Positions 23,601-33,800 of a stretch of 64,000 nucleotides of DNA are shown piece after piece. This DNA comes from Aplidium turbinatum (taxonomy: Eukaryota > Chordata > Ascidiacea > Aplousobranchia > Polyclinidae), in NCBI GenBank assembly GCA_918807975.1, contig OU964920.1, positions 5,096,501-5,160,500 on the forward strand, read 5' to 3'. Below the pieces are notes generated by a model. It worked only from the letters and a program-made list of their open reading frames with translations, did no database searches and was not told where the DNA came from. The first letter of the stretch is position 1. Each line of letters begins with the position of its first letter. Position numbers and translations under genes: made by a program.

Positions 23601-26600
23601 GCGGGCCACTTTGGCACTTAGGAGAGCTGTGGCGGGCCGCACTAATAAAATTTTAGGTAGGTTGACTCTTATGCTAGAAAAGAACGCATTTCGTACCCAG
23701 TATCCAGCGTTACATGTTGTTACTATTTATCTTAGAATACCGCAACAACAAAATTAGTCGATCAACGCTACTGCCAGGCCAAGCTCCTTTAACAACACTT
23801 TTGACTTTGTGAAGAAAGGCGTTCTTCCCGGCTATCAGCACAAGGCTGATTACTCACTAGCACAGCGAGCAGCAGTAACGCTTCGCTAACCAGAACGGTG
23901 TAGCTTCCACGCTAGCCATTGAGACCTCCAATAAACGTTTAAGTTATTTTGGCAGCCGATTGTAGCATCGAATAGACAGCGATAGAAACGTGTTTCGCCC
24001 ATTGAGCCCAGCCTCATGGGCGAAACACGTGTCTATCGCTGTCTATTCGATGCTACAATCGGCTGCCAAAAACTTAAACTTTTGACTTTTTTAACAATGC
24101 CTAATAAACGAGGCCGCTTGTTTTGCGCACTTATAGCGAAGCGAGCGGTTTCATCAGAATACTCATCGCCAAGCAAGAGTGATGTTGTCACTTCGCTTCA
24201 GAAAATATATCTTACCATTAACAGTTTCAGTAAACATGGAAATGTTTGACACATCGCAATACAGGCAACAATAGTGACATGCAAACATATCAGCAAAAAA
24301 TAGGCTCCAATAACAGGGAGAAAGAAACCAGGCTCCATGAAACAAACGCTTGTGGAAATCACCGAAAAAACGTTTCTATCGTAACTCATGAACAGTCTTC
24401 CCTCTAAAAAAGCAATGAATTGGTTTTTCATCTTTTTGTGAGAGTCTATAAAACCGTCTTTCCTTGATTATTAGACCAATGTCACTTGCGGTGCTTATTA
24501 CCATGACAAGAATTGTTGATTAACAACATTTTGCAGTACTATGCTAAATATTTTCATAATACCAATATTTTTCCAATTTATTATAAATTGAGTTGGCACA
24601 CCGACCTATTTTGCCAACAAAAACTTGCATAAAGGAATACTGCTCAGGAAACCCAATAACGGTGAAACGCACACTAGTGTTTACAGGACATTTACAAACT
24701 TAAAATAAGCAACCCTATGCTCACAGACATTTTCGAAATTCAAAAACAGACGTTTTAATCAACCACTGGGACAGTGTGGCTGGACTTCGCATTGGAATAA
24801 CTTTAAACAACCCCTACCTAGAACTACAATCTGATTGGTTGGTCGGTGGAATCGTATGCAAAGCGAAACTATGCTTCCCTGAAAGTTTTTTTTGCCTTTA
24901 TGCTCTTTAACTCTTCAAGAAAAGTATTTTTGGTTATACTTGTGCGCTGATACCGTTTGCGGGCGCACATAAAATACGTGGCGGGCCGCATGCGGCCCGC
25001 GGGCAGCCAGTTGGTGACCCCTGCCCTAGACACGTGGTACGGTTAAGATATTTGCAAACTGGAACAGCTGCTTGCCACTTCATTTCTTCCATGTGCAAAT
25101 GTGCATTACATTTAAAAAAAATACTTAATTTCACTCTGTGAAGGTCATCTTGCTTTGTACTCTCTTTCTTCAGTAACTGTTTGTACACACACGGTTTTTA
25201 ATTAAAAAAAAGTTTATATGTCTGAGAAAAAATGAATTTGTGTTACAGTTTGCTATTTTTGCCTACAGCTTAAAGTTTTTGTTTGTAGGCTAACATCCTT
25301 AGAACAAGTTTTATGCATTGTAGGCTAACAGTTGTCAGCTGAAACATGTTCGAAAAAATTTTATGTTTCTCGTCTAAGGAAATTTCATGACATTTTTAGG
25401 AGAAAGTGCTTGGGCTCCGTCAAAAAGTGGGGTGAAACCGGGTGTGGGGTACACATCAATGCATGATATGATCGATCCCGCCTACACAAGTCTCAGGCCT
25501 GACCAGTGGGTAGAGTAATTTATTAGACTGGTTTTATATAGCAGGCAATCAAAAGAATCACTTTGTGTTAAATAACAGAAGATCAGTGTCTCGCAAAATT
25601 TTAGACTTAAGCATAACAAGAGTTTATTTTGAGTTAGTGGTCAAAAGTTAAAGGATTATTTCTAATGATTGCGAGATAAAATCTTCCAAAGAATAGACAT
25701 ACACATTTTTCCTTTCATCTGGTTAATATTGGCCGTACCAAAAAGAAGAGTTATTGCAAACCACACTTTAAGTGGGCTAAGAGGCCACTTACTTTGGGTC
25801 ATCAAATCATGTAAAAGACTTAATTTTTTCTGCTTTAACAGCCCCAAGTATTAAAGCAACAAAGATTTCACATATTTTTGCAACAAATCAAGTTTACAAA
25901 AGCATAACCCACCATTTATAATACACCAAACAATTGATATACTGTGCTGTATAGTAGGTTTTATAGCATTAAATACATTCGCAGGCCAAATGCTATTATC
26001 ATTTCGTTGTGTAACACAATCTTACCACGATAACACCAGTTAAAAGACGTAAGATGCTTAATCATATCCGGAAAGAGTCATTATGATGAGTATCTATTTG
26101 TTTACTAAACAATTGATAAAGTAAACCATGAAACAAAGCATATTTTTTTGTTTCAAATTCTGTCAACTATGTTGTAACTATCAAGCTTATACAGTTTACT
26201 AGACTTACGAAAAAAAAACATTCTCTATGAAAAAGATGGAAGGCTATATTACGTGTTGATCACAATCCCAAATAAAGGTTTGTGAAAAATATTGTTGTTT
26301 GTCTGAAGTATTTCGTTCACTGTTCCTTGTTTTTGGTTATTGCTTGCAGAATATCTAGACAGGGGAGCGTGGCTTCACATCTTACCCGGCCAAGTGATTC
26401 GGAAGACGAATCTTGGGGTAAGAATACAAAGTTTGGTTTTGTGTGTTCGCTTACGCAACTTACAACCTTGTATCTTCCATTTTTAAACATCTCTAAATAA
26501 CTTTTACGCATTGCCAAATAAAAAAAACTTCACATTGTTTAAGGCTATGTATTGTTCTTGTTGGTCTGCCCAATGCATGTGCACTGCAACAAACTTGTCT

Positions 26601-28320
26601 GATGTGGCCATTGGCGTATGGTGACTATTTTTCTTGGGTGTTTACGTTTTAGAAAGCATTAAAAAACACTATGTCTGCATTTCGCTCAATGGTTGTCCAC
26701 ATTATATCAAAATAAACTGATGTATAGTACGATACGAAGAGTCATTGTGCAAATCAAGTATGTGTTCGAAACTTTCAAAAACAGTGAACGCCCAACCAAA
26801 AGGTCACCGAACGCCTCTGCATGTGGCCTATCTTTCACAGATTGCAAGCGCTTTCTTGTAATGGGTACCAGTTTGTATTATATGTGTTCAATCGTCCGAT
26901 AGATGAAAATGCACGTTATAGTTTCCAACATCCCTTTACTTTAGTTTGCATTGAAACAACGTTTTTATTCCAAAATATTTTATTGTCATTGCCTGCAAAG
27001 GTTAGCAAGCTTCAACTATTAAACAGTTGATGAGTTTGAAATTAATCTCATTCCAAACACCGCTTGGCTCCTAAGGTATCTTCCCAACAAGAATTATAAA
27101 TTTGATAGTTATGGTCAAAATTGTGACAAGATTAACAGCTTTTATTTTATTGAAGCATGACAACTTTGTGCAGAATCATCAACTGGTTCCGGAAGTGACT
27201 TTCCTCCTGAAGATGATGTCTCTCACTCCAACCATGCGGTTAGTAATATGTACGCAACTACCATGTCACCGACCAGGGAGAAGAAAAGTAATGGTGAAAG
27301 AGACATCCCGAACTCTACTGGGAGGAGAAATGTGCTCATGTACTCGACAATAGATCCACACAATAAAACCACAAAAAAAATAAGTGTTCACAAAAAATCA
27401 AGAAAAAGCAGAAAAAGCTCAAGAAGAACTGAATTCACAAGAGGCACAAGTACTCGATTATCTTCTAATAAAGGATTATCAAAAGTGAGATCCTCCTCAA
27501 GAGCTCTAGCTTATCCATCAATCCCAGAAGATAAAATGGACTTGCCTCCATCCCATGAACCTTATGAGGTAATTGATGAGAATGTTTTTAATAACAAGCG
27601 GAATTTGCGTAAATACAACTGTATCAATATCTTCATTTTGAGGTTTTTAAAAAATGTTTTAGAATCGACTTTCTTAATCTAATGAAATACATTGGTATGT
27701 TTTGTGGCAAGACTAAACATTTATTTTCTAACCATGACTTCATGTGAATACTTAAAATAACGCATTGGAACACACACCTAACAAGAAAAAAGCATCATTG
27801 AACTTCAGTAGAGGTTTTCAAATCCGGGGTCATTCACTTCCCAAATATAAATTATCCCATTGTAGAAGCAAATTTAAAAAAGGGGAAAATATAAACCATC
27901 GGCGGTATAGTGAAAAGATATGGACCTTATAATGGCTTGCTGAAGTAATGCAATCTTTGAAAAGTCTGTCATGATTAAATGACGGTAAAAGGATTCAGAC
28001 TTCTGAAGTGATCATGTTTTCAAAAACAATACTACTCTGTATTTTAGGTAATGAAAAGCAACGTCATGATCGAATCTCCTTACGAAAATAATGAAAACAA
28101 GAAATCTACTACAACAGCATCACCATCAAATATCTCAAGCGAAAAGCGTTCAACTGCCAAGTCATCTGGTGACATAGATCAGCGATCACCAATGCCAATA
28201 CCCAGAATATTAACCAAGAAATTAAAAATGGCGGCAGAAAGTGACAGCCCGTACGCAGAAGTGCAAGCTGATGAGGATGAGGTGGATAATTATCCTAGTG
28301 CTAGTGGACAAAACTATTAG
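17634..28320 (+). CDS. TSP1-repeat membrane receptor with long SH2-motif tail (complete, 14 exons)
   Basis: Coding exons: 17634-17888, 18800-19016, 19358-19567, 20514-20640, 21057-21143, 21452-21519, 21918-22122, 22225-22316, 23216-23317, 23427-23507, 25400-25514, 26350-26417, 27174-27568, 28048-28320; all in phase, 764 residues. The ATG at 17634 begins a clear signal peptide ending before QWSSWATC. Four TSP1 repeats follow (WSSWATC, CTSFCGGG, WGNWAAVGQCSKSCDGG, WTLWTSC). One membrane segment (ASIGGVLVILVVFGLICLV) is followed by KKRKKK. The tail of about 390 residues holds LTYLSN, DQYAKI, DPYEEI, VGYTSM, PAYTSL, NMYATT, LMYSTI, EPYEVM, SPYENN and SPYAEV, plus a basic serine/arginine patch in exon 13. 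DPYEEI is a classic Src-family SH2 site, YEVM and YTSM fit the PI3-kinase YxxM site, and SPYAEV fits an ITIM. Exon phases match the upstream paralogue up to the membrane exon. Confidence 0.87.
17942..18235 (+). mobile_element. Decayed tRNA-derived SINE
   Basis: The head has the A-box-like GATGGCTCAGCAGATAAGACG and a weakened B-box further on. The body is unlike the other SINE families here. No clean tail or flanking repeat was seen. Lies in the first intron of the longer TSP1 receptor gene. Confidence 0.35.
19738..20003 (-). mobile_element. tRNA-derived SINE with ATT tail
   Basis: Read on the minus strand, the head is CGGCTCGGTGGCTTAGTGGC with B-box GGGTTCGAAACC. The body includes TGTCTGCTTTG and GCGCTATATAAAAC, and the tail is ATT repeats at about 19738-19748. 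Fragments of the same 3' half occur at 12065-12205, about 3300-3382 and about 1058-1165. Confidence 0.75.
21245..21390 (+). mobile_element. 5'-truncated LINE-type 3' tail
   Basis: Shares its order of motifs and simple-repeat tail with 5310-5448. Lies in an intron between exons 21057-21143 and 21452-21519. Confidence 0.4.
22596..22855. mobile_element. MITE, about 260 bp, same family as 54669-54941
   Basis: Begins GGGACGGTACATTACGGGAC and ends GATCTACAATCCC, and matches 54669-54941 throughout (shared GATAAGCCAAAAGCGGATG near the right end). TTATTATA lies at both flanks, with a 3-base offset on the right. No coding frame. Confidence 0.65.
23010..23056 (+). repeat. 13-bp minisatellite
   Basis: About four copies of TTAATCTGCTGTG in an intron of the longer TSP1 receptor gene. 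Confidence 0.85.
23576..25023. mobile_element. hAT-type transposon, 1.45 kb, with an internal 53-bp palindrome
   Basis: Ends CAGGGGTCACCAACC and GTTGGTGACCCCTG are inverted, with GCGGGCCGC-type words at both sides. The 8-bp repeat CCCTAGAC flanks it (23568-23575 and 25024-25031), again nnnTAnnn. Near the left third lies a palindrome with 53-bp arms, 23949-24001 and 24017-24069, with one mismatch. No intact transposase frame was seen. Lies in the intron before exon 25400-25514. Confidence 0.88.
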
Positions 28321-28787
28321 AGATTTGGTAGAGAACTTTTCGAAGGACTCAGATGTCTTCCAAAACTTGCAACACCATGCAAAATTGGTCAGCTTTTGCA
28401 ATTATAGTCTGTGTAAACCTTTTCAACCACATCTAGAATATTTTATGCGTAAACCTATAAACTACATTTCAACCTATAGCAATAAGCAAATGCCACAATT
28501 TATTGAATTTTTGCGGATAGAAAATCATCGTTTGCCTCCAAATAATTTTGAAAGCAACTTGTTACTGTGTGACTGTAATACCCTTTAGCCATGTGACCAC
28601 CTTTCCTTGCTTATGCTTAGCATAAGTTTGGTCAAAAGTAGTTGCCTTTTCTGATTGTCAACTATTTTGTTTAAAGATGTCTAATTGTCTATGGTGGTTG
28701 TAGGTTATAAATTCAAGTTATGCAAATTTTTTGAAAACTGAAAATAATTATAATATTTATTTTGCATTAAAATTGGTTATACACATC

Positions 28788-28793
28788 AATAAA
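28788..28793 (+). terminator. AATAAA polyadenylation signal of the longer TSP1 receptor
   Basis: AATAAA lies 468 bases after the stop at 28320, the first clear signal downstream. Confidence 0.5.
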
Positions 28794-29718
28794 AGTCTCC
28801 ATCTTTAGCAATTCTCAGCTAAACTAACTATCAAATAGCAATGCTAACTACCGTGCCGAGTTTTGTTTTCTTTCATTTAATATACGTCGTACTACGTTGT
28901 TTATTACAATGTGTATAAATTGTACACACACAAAAACTGTTGCAAAGTTAAATTAATCTCCGACAACTCGACTTACAGCTTCTGATCGAAGATACAGACG
29001 CTTTTATCTAACAAACTTTGAAATTACTTTCGGCTTAGTTTTTTTTAGATTTTTAATGAAACTGCAATGTGCTACTTACTATAAAATACGTCACTACCAT
29101 TAAACTATTGTATGTCTAATTTAGAAAAGCATTACCAAGCATGACGTAGTGCCTCTGTAGTACTTTCAATATAATTACGGGTTATATAACTTTAAGAAAA
29201 GATATGTTTTTCTTTTAGTTGGGCAATAAGGGAGTATCACCCTTTTTTGTTAGTGCGTTAGCCAAGAAATTGTAGTCAACAGCATTTTGTGTCAAGCTGT
29301 AAATCTTTTTTTGACTTTGCAAGCATTAAACGACTACTCGTTTAATCGCTGAATGAACAGAATGGCAGTCAACAGATACGAGTATCGAACCTATGTCTTC
29401 AGTACAGAACGTACAGTAATCAAATAATTTAACAACTAGAACTAGAACATCTATTTTAAACAGTATTCGCCAATAAAACCAATCAAAATATCGCCATCAT
29501 ATAAACACGTAGGCTACTAATACTGTTGGAAATTTCACCGACACAAGGTGACCTCTAAGGCTCTACGGTAGACTTAAACACGTAAAAGTTGCCTTTGCAC
29601 GGTATAACTAAGAATTTATAGCTTTCTTCATGAAAGCGTTTGCTAGCCTACTTACTTGTGCTACTTTTGCTTAGTAAACTACAACTTTTCATTACATTGA
29701 ACGTCCTATGCCATAGAC

Positions 29719-30176
29719 CAGAGGTCACCAAACTACGGCCCCGGACCAGAACCGGCTCGCGAACAGATTTCATCCGGCCCGTCACGTGCTGCGGAAATAA
29801 CAGCTGCACTACAACTGTTAAGGAAAAAGTCACCAAGCTTTTCTAAAGGACTAACGTTGCTGTTGAGCTACCATCACATTGCACCTTTATCACTAGGCCA
29901 CCACAAATGGGGACAGCCTAGACCAAATTTGGAAAGGTGTAATGTTTTTTCAAGAGCACGATGCCCTGTAGTGTATCGCAGCAGGGAATAACTTTTCCAG
30001 CAACCTTTCGATTTTCATCACAACTTTGCTATTCCACCGCTGACTTTGTTATTGTGTTCAATTCAAGTCAATGGAGATTCTAAATAGTTGTATATCTTTT
30101 CGCAATTTGCATCCGGCCCGCAGCAGTTAATCTCGCAGCAATCCAGCCCTCAGAGCAAAAAGTTTGGTGACCCCTG
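29719..30176. mobile_element. Non-autonomous hAT-type transposon, 458 bp
   Basis: Ends CAGAGGTCACCAAACT and AGTTTGGTGACCCCTG are inverted, with CCGGCCCG words inside. The 8-bp repeat CCATAGAC flanks it (29711-29718 and 30177-30184), pattern nnnTAnnn. No coding frame. Confidence 0.88.
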
Positions 30177-30664
30177 CCATAGACCAAGACAAAATATGCA
30201 ACATATTTCAGTATATCTGAAGTCTTTCTTTTTCAACCAACAATTGTACCGTTTTGTTATACAACGTTTTGTTAACACGTTAACACTGTTTTGTTATACA
30301 TAAAAATACATCAAAGTTTAAGAAAAATGTTCCACTAGCAATTGTTGCAAAATTTCCTTTTCAATAAGCACAAACAAGCAAAAATCGTTTTCCAGTCTTT
30401 CAAGTCAACATTAACGAAGTTATGTGAAATGTGTAGTTCTATCTGGCTATATATCATTGAACACCTTCTAGTACAGCAAGCATATAGTACATGGTTGACT
30501 GCATATATACATGCAGGTGCAGCTTGCACACCACGCATCGTCTGCCGATATACACTTAATGCATGCAAACTAAAAATAAAAACTTTTAATGCAACTGCAA
30601 ATGGGAGTCGGTGAGTATGGATAATTTTCTTCTTTTTTTTATCTGCTATTTGATTTACTCTTAC

Positions 30665-30893
30665 CTCAAGATCAATTCTGTTGAATTCGTCAAAGCACGC
30701 CCAAGCTCCAGATTGTGCCAGGCCTTTGAAAAACTTCCCCATCGCTTTGTAGTCCAGGCCGTCGGAACAGTTGAACACAACACATTGTTTGGCGACCGCT
30801 TTGGCCAAATCTTTGCAGGTTTCAGTTTTTCCAGTTCCGGCAGGTCCTTCAGGGGCGCCTCCAAGGTTCAGCTGAAGGGCTCCCATTAAAGTT
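30665..30893 (-). CDS. Dynein exon with AAA1 Walker A (P-loop)
   Basis: Encodes [19 protein letters not shown], then the P-loop [17 protein letters not shown], then [20 protein letters not shown] and [11 protein letters not shown] with the start of the AAA1 Walker B region. These are invariant in dynein heavy chains and mark the main ATPase site. The exon enters at phase 2 and leaves at phase 0 through GAG|gtaag. In the family the next residues would be LSVVAQQ-like, and no exon for them was found between here and 28320. Confidence 0.93.
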
Positions 30894-33800
30894 CTGTACA
30901 AATTAAATATCATATCAACAATGCTTTGGATCACTGTATGTCATCTTATTTCTTTATGTTTTGGTAATGCTTTGAGTGCAGATTGATATCTGCTGCTTTT
31001 TTGGAAAAAAATAATGAGATTTATGAGAAGTTTAGGTTCAACCTTAACAAATATCATGCAGACCTACAGCGAGTTAAAATGGTTAAAACATATAACATAG
31101 AAGATAACATAAGAATAATGCTTGATATCACTTTTTGGTATACGTTTGCAAGTACGGTTTTAAATAATACACTCTTTCGTCAAAATCTGGCATAACATTT
31201 GATTTTAAATTGTCCAAATGAGTACCTTAAACTGAAAACTTAAAAAATCTGACCTGTAACATCGTTCTGTTAGGGGAGTGATCACCAATCTTCCAGTGTT
31301 GCCAAGATACTCGTAGTCGTAAGGTACTGTGGTTGACATCATGCGCACCATTACGACGCTGTCCTCCCAATAATACCGCATTTGTGCTATCCAGTTGAAA
31401 TCTCTGGCATCACTGATTCCTTCTTCAGCAAGACTTGCAACTACGTCCCGAGCTTCGAAAAATGATTTTAAATCGAAAGCAGCTTAAATTTTAGAAAAGT
31501 TGCATGAAACATCATTCACATACAGTACAAGCGTTTATAATTTAAGGTTTACATACTCTTTGGAAGGACTGCTTGCGTAAAACGTTGTTGTTTCATAGAA
31601 GTAAGTTAAGGTCTAATATAAAATTATTATTTAATAAAACTAAATCAATTTTTCATTTTGTTAGAAATTTCTGGATTATTTTCTAATGGACCTCTGGAAA
31701 TCATGGAAATTCGTTAAAAGACAAAAAAAAGTCGTTTTTTGTTGTTTGGAGATAGCACTTACAAAATAGCTTTTACAGTCATTTTTAAGACTTCATCAAA
31801 TATTTAAATTGTCCAGTCATCAGATTCACTGTTGATAAAAGACGTTTAAACATTTTTGAATGCTTTCGTTTGTTGAAATGATCAAATCTTTTAGTAATAT
31901 TTTAATCCAACCTCAGTGGATGAATGCAACAGCTGTAGTTTAAAAAATTTAAATCAAATAGAAAAGATTTTGTCAAAAAATATTCTTATGAAAGCAACAC
32001 AAACCAAAGTGTATCTCACCATGTACGTCAATAGTAACCAAAGCACCAAGGGTAACTCTATTCATCTTGCTAAGTTTCCCTCGCACAAGTTGTATGATGT
32101 CATCAATGTGACTAACGCAAACTTCCAAGTATCTTTTCAGTCCACATTCCTCCTTGATAGCCTGTGACATCACATAGCAACTTCGTATATAGCGTATGTC
32201 AAACTATAGGCTATGCACATTTCTTCAAAAATTATGGACAAAAAGTAGGCTATAAGCGTGAAAGAAAAGTAATTTTGCTGAAGAATAAGCATAAATCCTA
32301 AGTGTGACAGGTCAAGCATTAGGGAAACGATTTAGCAGATCGCAATGAAATACTGTTTCTGCATTTTTTTTTTTTTTTAGTAATTGTTTTTATCAAATTT
32401 ATCTTCAATACAATACAGATATTGTGCTAAGGTTGATAGCGGGCTGAGCCGGTGAAGGCCTCAATTGCTGTGAGGACTCAAATTCGTAAAGGAAAAGAAA
32501 AGCCAGAAAGAGCTCGGATGCCCATTCTTGTAGTGGGCAATATTACAAAACTTACAAGAACTGCTGCAATGGAACAGTCAGTTTCTAATCTAAACAAAGA
32601 ACAAAAATGCACATAGATGTATTTTCGATAGCTTCAAGTAAATATTTGTCACTAAATAAGGTTTCTTCAGTCAGTTTGGTTTGTTTTTATTTCTGACCAT
32701 CACAAAGAAAAAGAATGTATGCCAAGCACGCCAAGCATGGCAGAAGTCTAGAAAATGGTAGAAGAAACAAAACGCAAAAGAAAAGATAAAAGTTTATCGC
32801 TAGAGTTTAATAAGGGTGATGGGCTATGAAAATTTGCTTATTCATAAAGTTTCAGTGTGTTCAAAATATTGCGTGGTACTAACTTGGGTAACTTCAGCCG
32901 TCCAGTAAATGTTGCTTGTGGCCAATACTACCTGACCTGGCCAGCACAAACACCATTTTTTAAAGGGGAGGTCAGGATAAGAATCAATTGCTCTTCCCAT
33001 CTCTTCTTGGATGCTTAACTTCATCTCTTCTTCAACCTGCAGCAGATGAAAATATGAAGTAGGCTATAACGTATTTTTGATTCTTGAAAATTCGTTTTCT
33101 AAAGTTACCAGTCGTGTAGGCTACTGTCGACTCACAAACCAACGTTCTCTCATTTTTCTTAAAGTTAAATTCCTTAGGTTGTCACTTTTGCTTGAGGTTG
33201 TGACTATCTCATAAAATCGCTTGAAACACGACAATAAAACAATTTTTCATGTCATCTCACGTAACATAACAAATGTATTGGAGACCAGTCTGCGAAACGG
33301 TCTGGAAATGTCAGTTCGAAACCCATCAAAAGCATGCCAATGTCAGTTAGTCATCCCATCCAGGTTTGCTTCTGGTGGTTGAAGATTTAAGTTAAATAGA
33401 CAGGAAGACAAGAAAAACAATCTTTGTGTCCATTTTGAGGCATCTTATTGAGTGTATTGCTAAAGACACAGTCACACCCCCTTTAGCAAGACACAGTCAC
33501 ATCCCCCTGAGTATTAAACAAACGCCTTTTCAAGAGTCGTACTAGGACTCTCATTACTCGGCTATACAACCGATAATGTCGATGGATGTATTTTGGCAAG
33601 ACACTTAAAACATGCTTGACAATTGATGAGGGTTGGAATTGTTGTCTAAGCGTTCACTTAATTATAATCTTCAACTCTCATGTACAACATTGGACACCAA
33701 AGTAAACACAACAACTAAAATAGGTCGTTAGTATCTTCATTGTGCAGTAAGCAACAATCATGCTGCTAAAGCGAAACTAAATCTATTGCATAAACACAAC

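Larger units (their letters stand above)
28321..30664. other. Spacer between the receptor cluster and the dynein exons
   Basis: Contains the 3' untranslated region of the receptor gene, with AATAAA at 28788-28793, and a hAT-type element (29719-30176). No dynein-like coding segment was seen on the minus strand here, although the last dynein exon ends in a good donor at 30664. Confidence 0.6.

Noticed and set aside
24163-24431. Overlapping minus-strand frames of 60-77 codons
   Set aside because: They lie inside a non-autonomous hAT element, are hydrophobic by composition and lack any domain or splice context.
25500-25515. Donor at 25510 (TGG|gtagag) for the receptor exon
   Set aside because: It leaves phase 0 and places an immediate stop (AAT ATC TAG) in the next exon. 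The donor at 25515 (gtaatt) restores the frame.
30335-30664. Continuation of the AAA1 frame to the left as a longer protein
   Set aside because: The frame runs past a consensus donor (GAG|gtaag) into lysine-rich and unrelated sequence that has no dynein features.
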